From Selaginella moellendorffii (taxonomy: Eukaryota > Streptophyta > Lycopodiopsida > Selaginellales > Selaginellaceae), in the NCBI RefSeq assembly GCF_000143415.4, contig NW_003314308.1, positions 1,034,654-1,098,653 of the forward strand: a DNA stretch of 64,000 bases, read 5' to 3'. Below, one piece after another: positions 63,803 through 64,000 of this stretch. The stretch's first letter is position 1. The number at the start of each line of letters is the position of its first letter. Below the pieces are notes generated by a model that saw nothing but the letters and a program-made list of their open reading frames with translations, made no database searches and was not told the DNA's origin. Position numbers and translations under genes: made by a program.

Positions 63803-64000
63803 TTGCTCACAAGCCCTAATTCTCCCACACGAAATTAATGTGAGCCGTTGGATGTAAACACAGAATATCCTAGACACTTGGTTTTTTCTCGATGAGCAAG
63901 ATTTAAGGATTGCTAGAGCGATTTGATCAGTGAAAAAAACTACCAGGTAAGAGAGTGTGGATATATGTGCTCCAATTTAGCACGAAGCTTTGGATTCTTG
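63803..64000. other. Promoter side of CMC2, window edge
   Basis: No gene recognised in the last 198 bp. Confidence 0.4.

Overview
The window is plant nuclear DNA. Genes have short GT-AG introns (about 50-120 bp, with a few longer ones), nearly all in phase and confirmed by reading-frame closure. There are many pentatricopeptide repeat (PPR) proteins, land-plant families (F-box/PP2, A-type P450, subtilase, DUF1997), Ty1/copia and Ty3/gypsy debris, and a nuclear tRNA-Cys. Extreme PPR density, compact introns and a bacterial-type Lnt-like acyltransferase with introns fit a lycophyte such as Selaginella; that species call is inference.

Layout. 1-11 kb: a decayed metallo-beta-lactamase-fold gene, then a 7.1-kb copia LTR element (2120-9258, flanked by a perfect CTGCG target duplication) whose interior is scrambled into forward and inverted pol blocks, then a TPR-repeat gene. 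11-25.9 kb: an AT-rich, gene-poor stretch holding a complete 675-bp TRIM (12812-13486, duplication GTATC), an older decayed relative (about 16.9-17.5 kb), a gypsy RNase H relic and one real gene, the Lnt-like CN-hydrolase (19798-21575). 25.9-49.2 kb: a dense PPR cluster. Seven P-class paralogues (29082, 33729, 38798, 41184, 43198, 45269, 47494) all carry a phase-0 intron at the same place, just before an xxxW motif. They alternate with intronless PLS-type PPR genes, with an F-box/PP2 gene, 2-hydroxyacyl-CoA lyase, a tRNA-Cys, and patchwork PPR pseudogenes at 30.8-32.05 kb. 49.2-51.8 kb: a decayed low-copy sequence, a 0.6-kb near-perfect inverted repeat and a truncated duplicate of a PPR 3' end. 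51.9-64 kb: a six-exon DUF1997 gene, a P450, two S-type PPR genes, a METTL21-type methyltransferase, a ten-exon subtilase and a three-exon CMC2 (twin CX9C) gene.

Functionally, most genes are expected to serve organelles: PPR proteins bind organellar RNA, CMC2 acts in cytochrome c oxidase biogenesis, and DUF1997 proteins are usually plastid-predicted. Gene starts are packed head to head with 70-250 bp (or negative) spacing, and many lie just downstream of AAACCCTAA-like boxes.

The most unusual signals are the scrambled yet TSD-bounded copia element, two exact GT...AG deletions inside its pol sequence, regeneration of a splice acceptor at its insertion site, the tandem PPR pair with an intron spanning the intergenic gap, and the long inverted repeat at 50.3-50.9 kb. 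All coordinates were read by eye; no database search was run.
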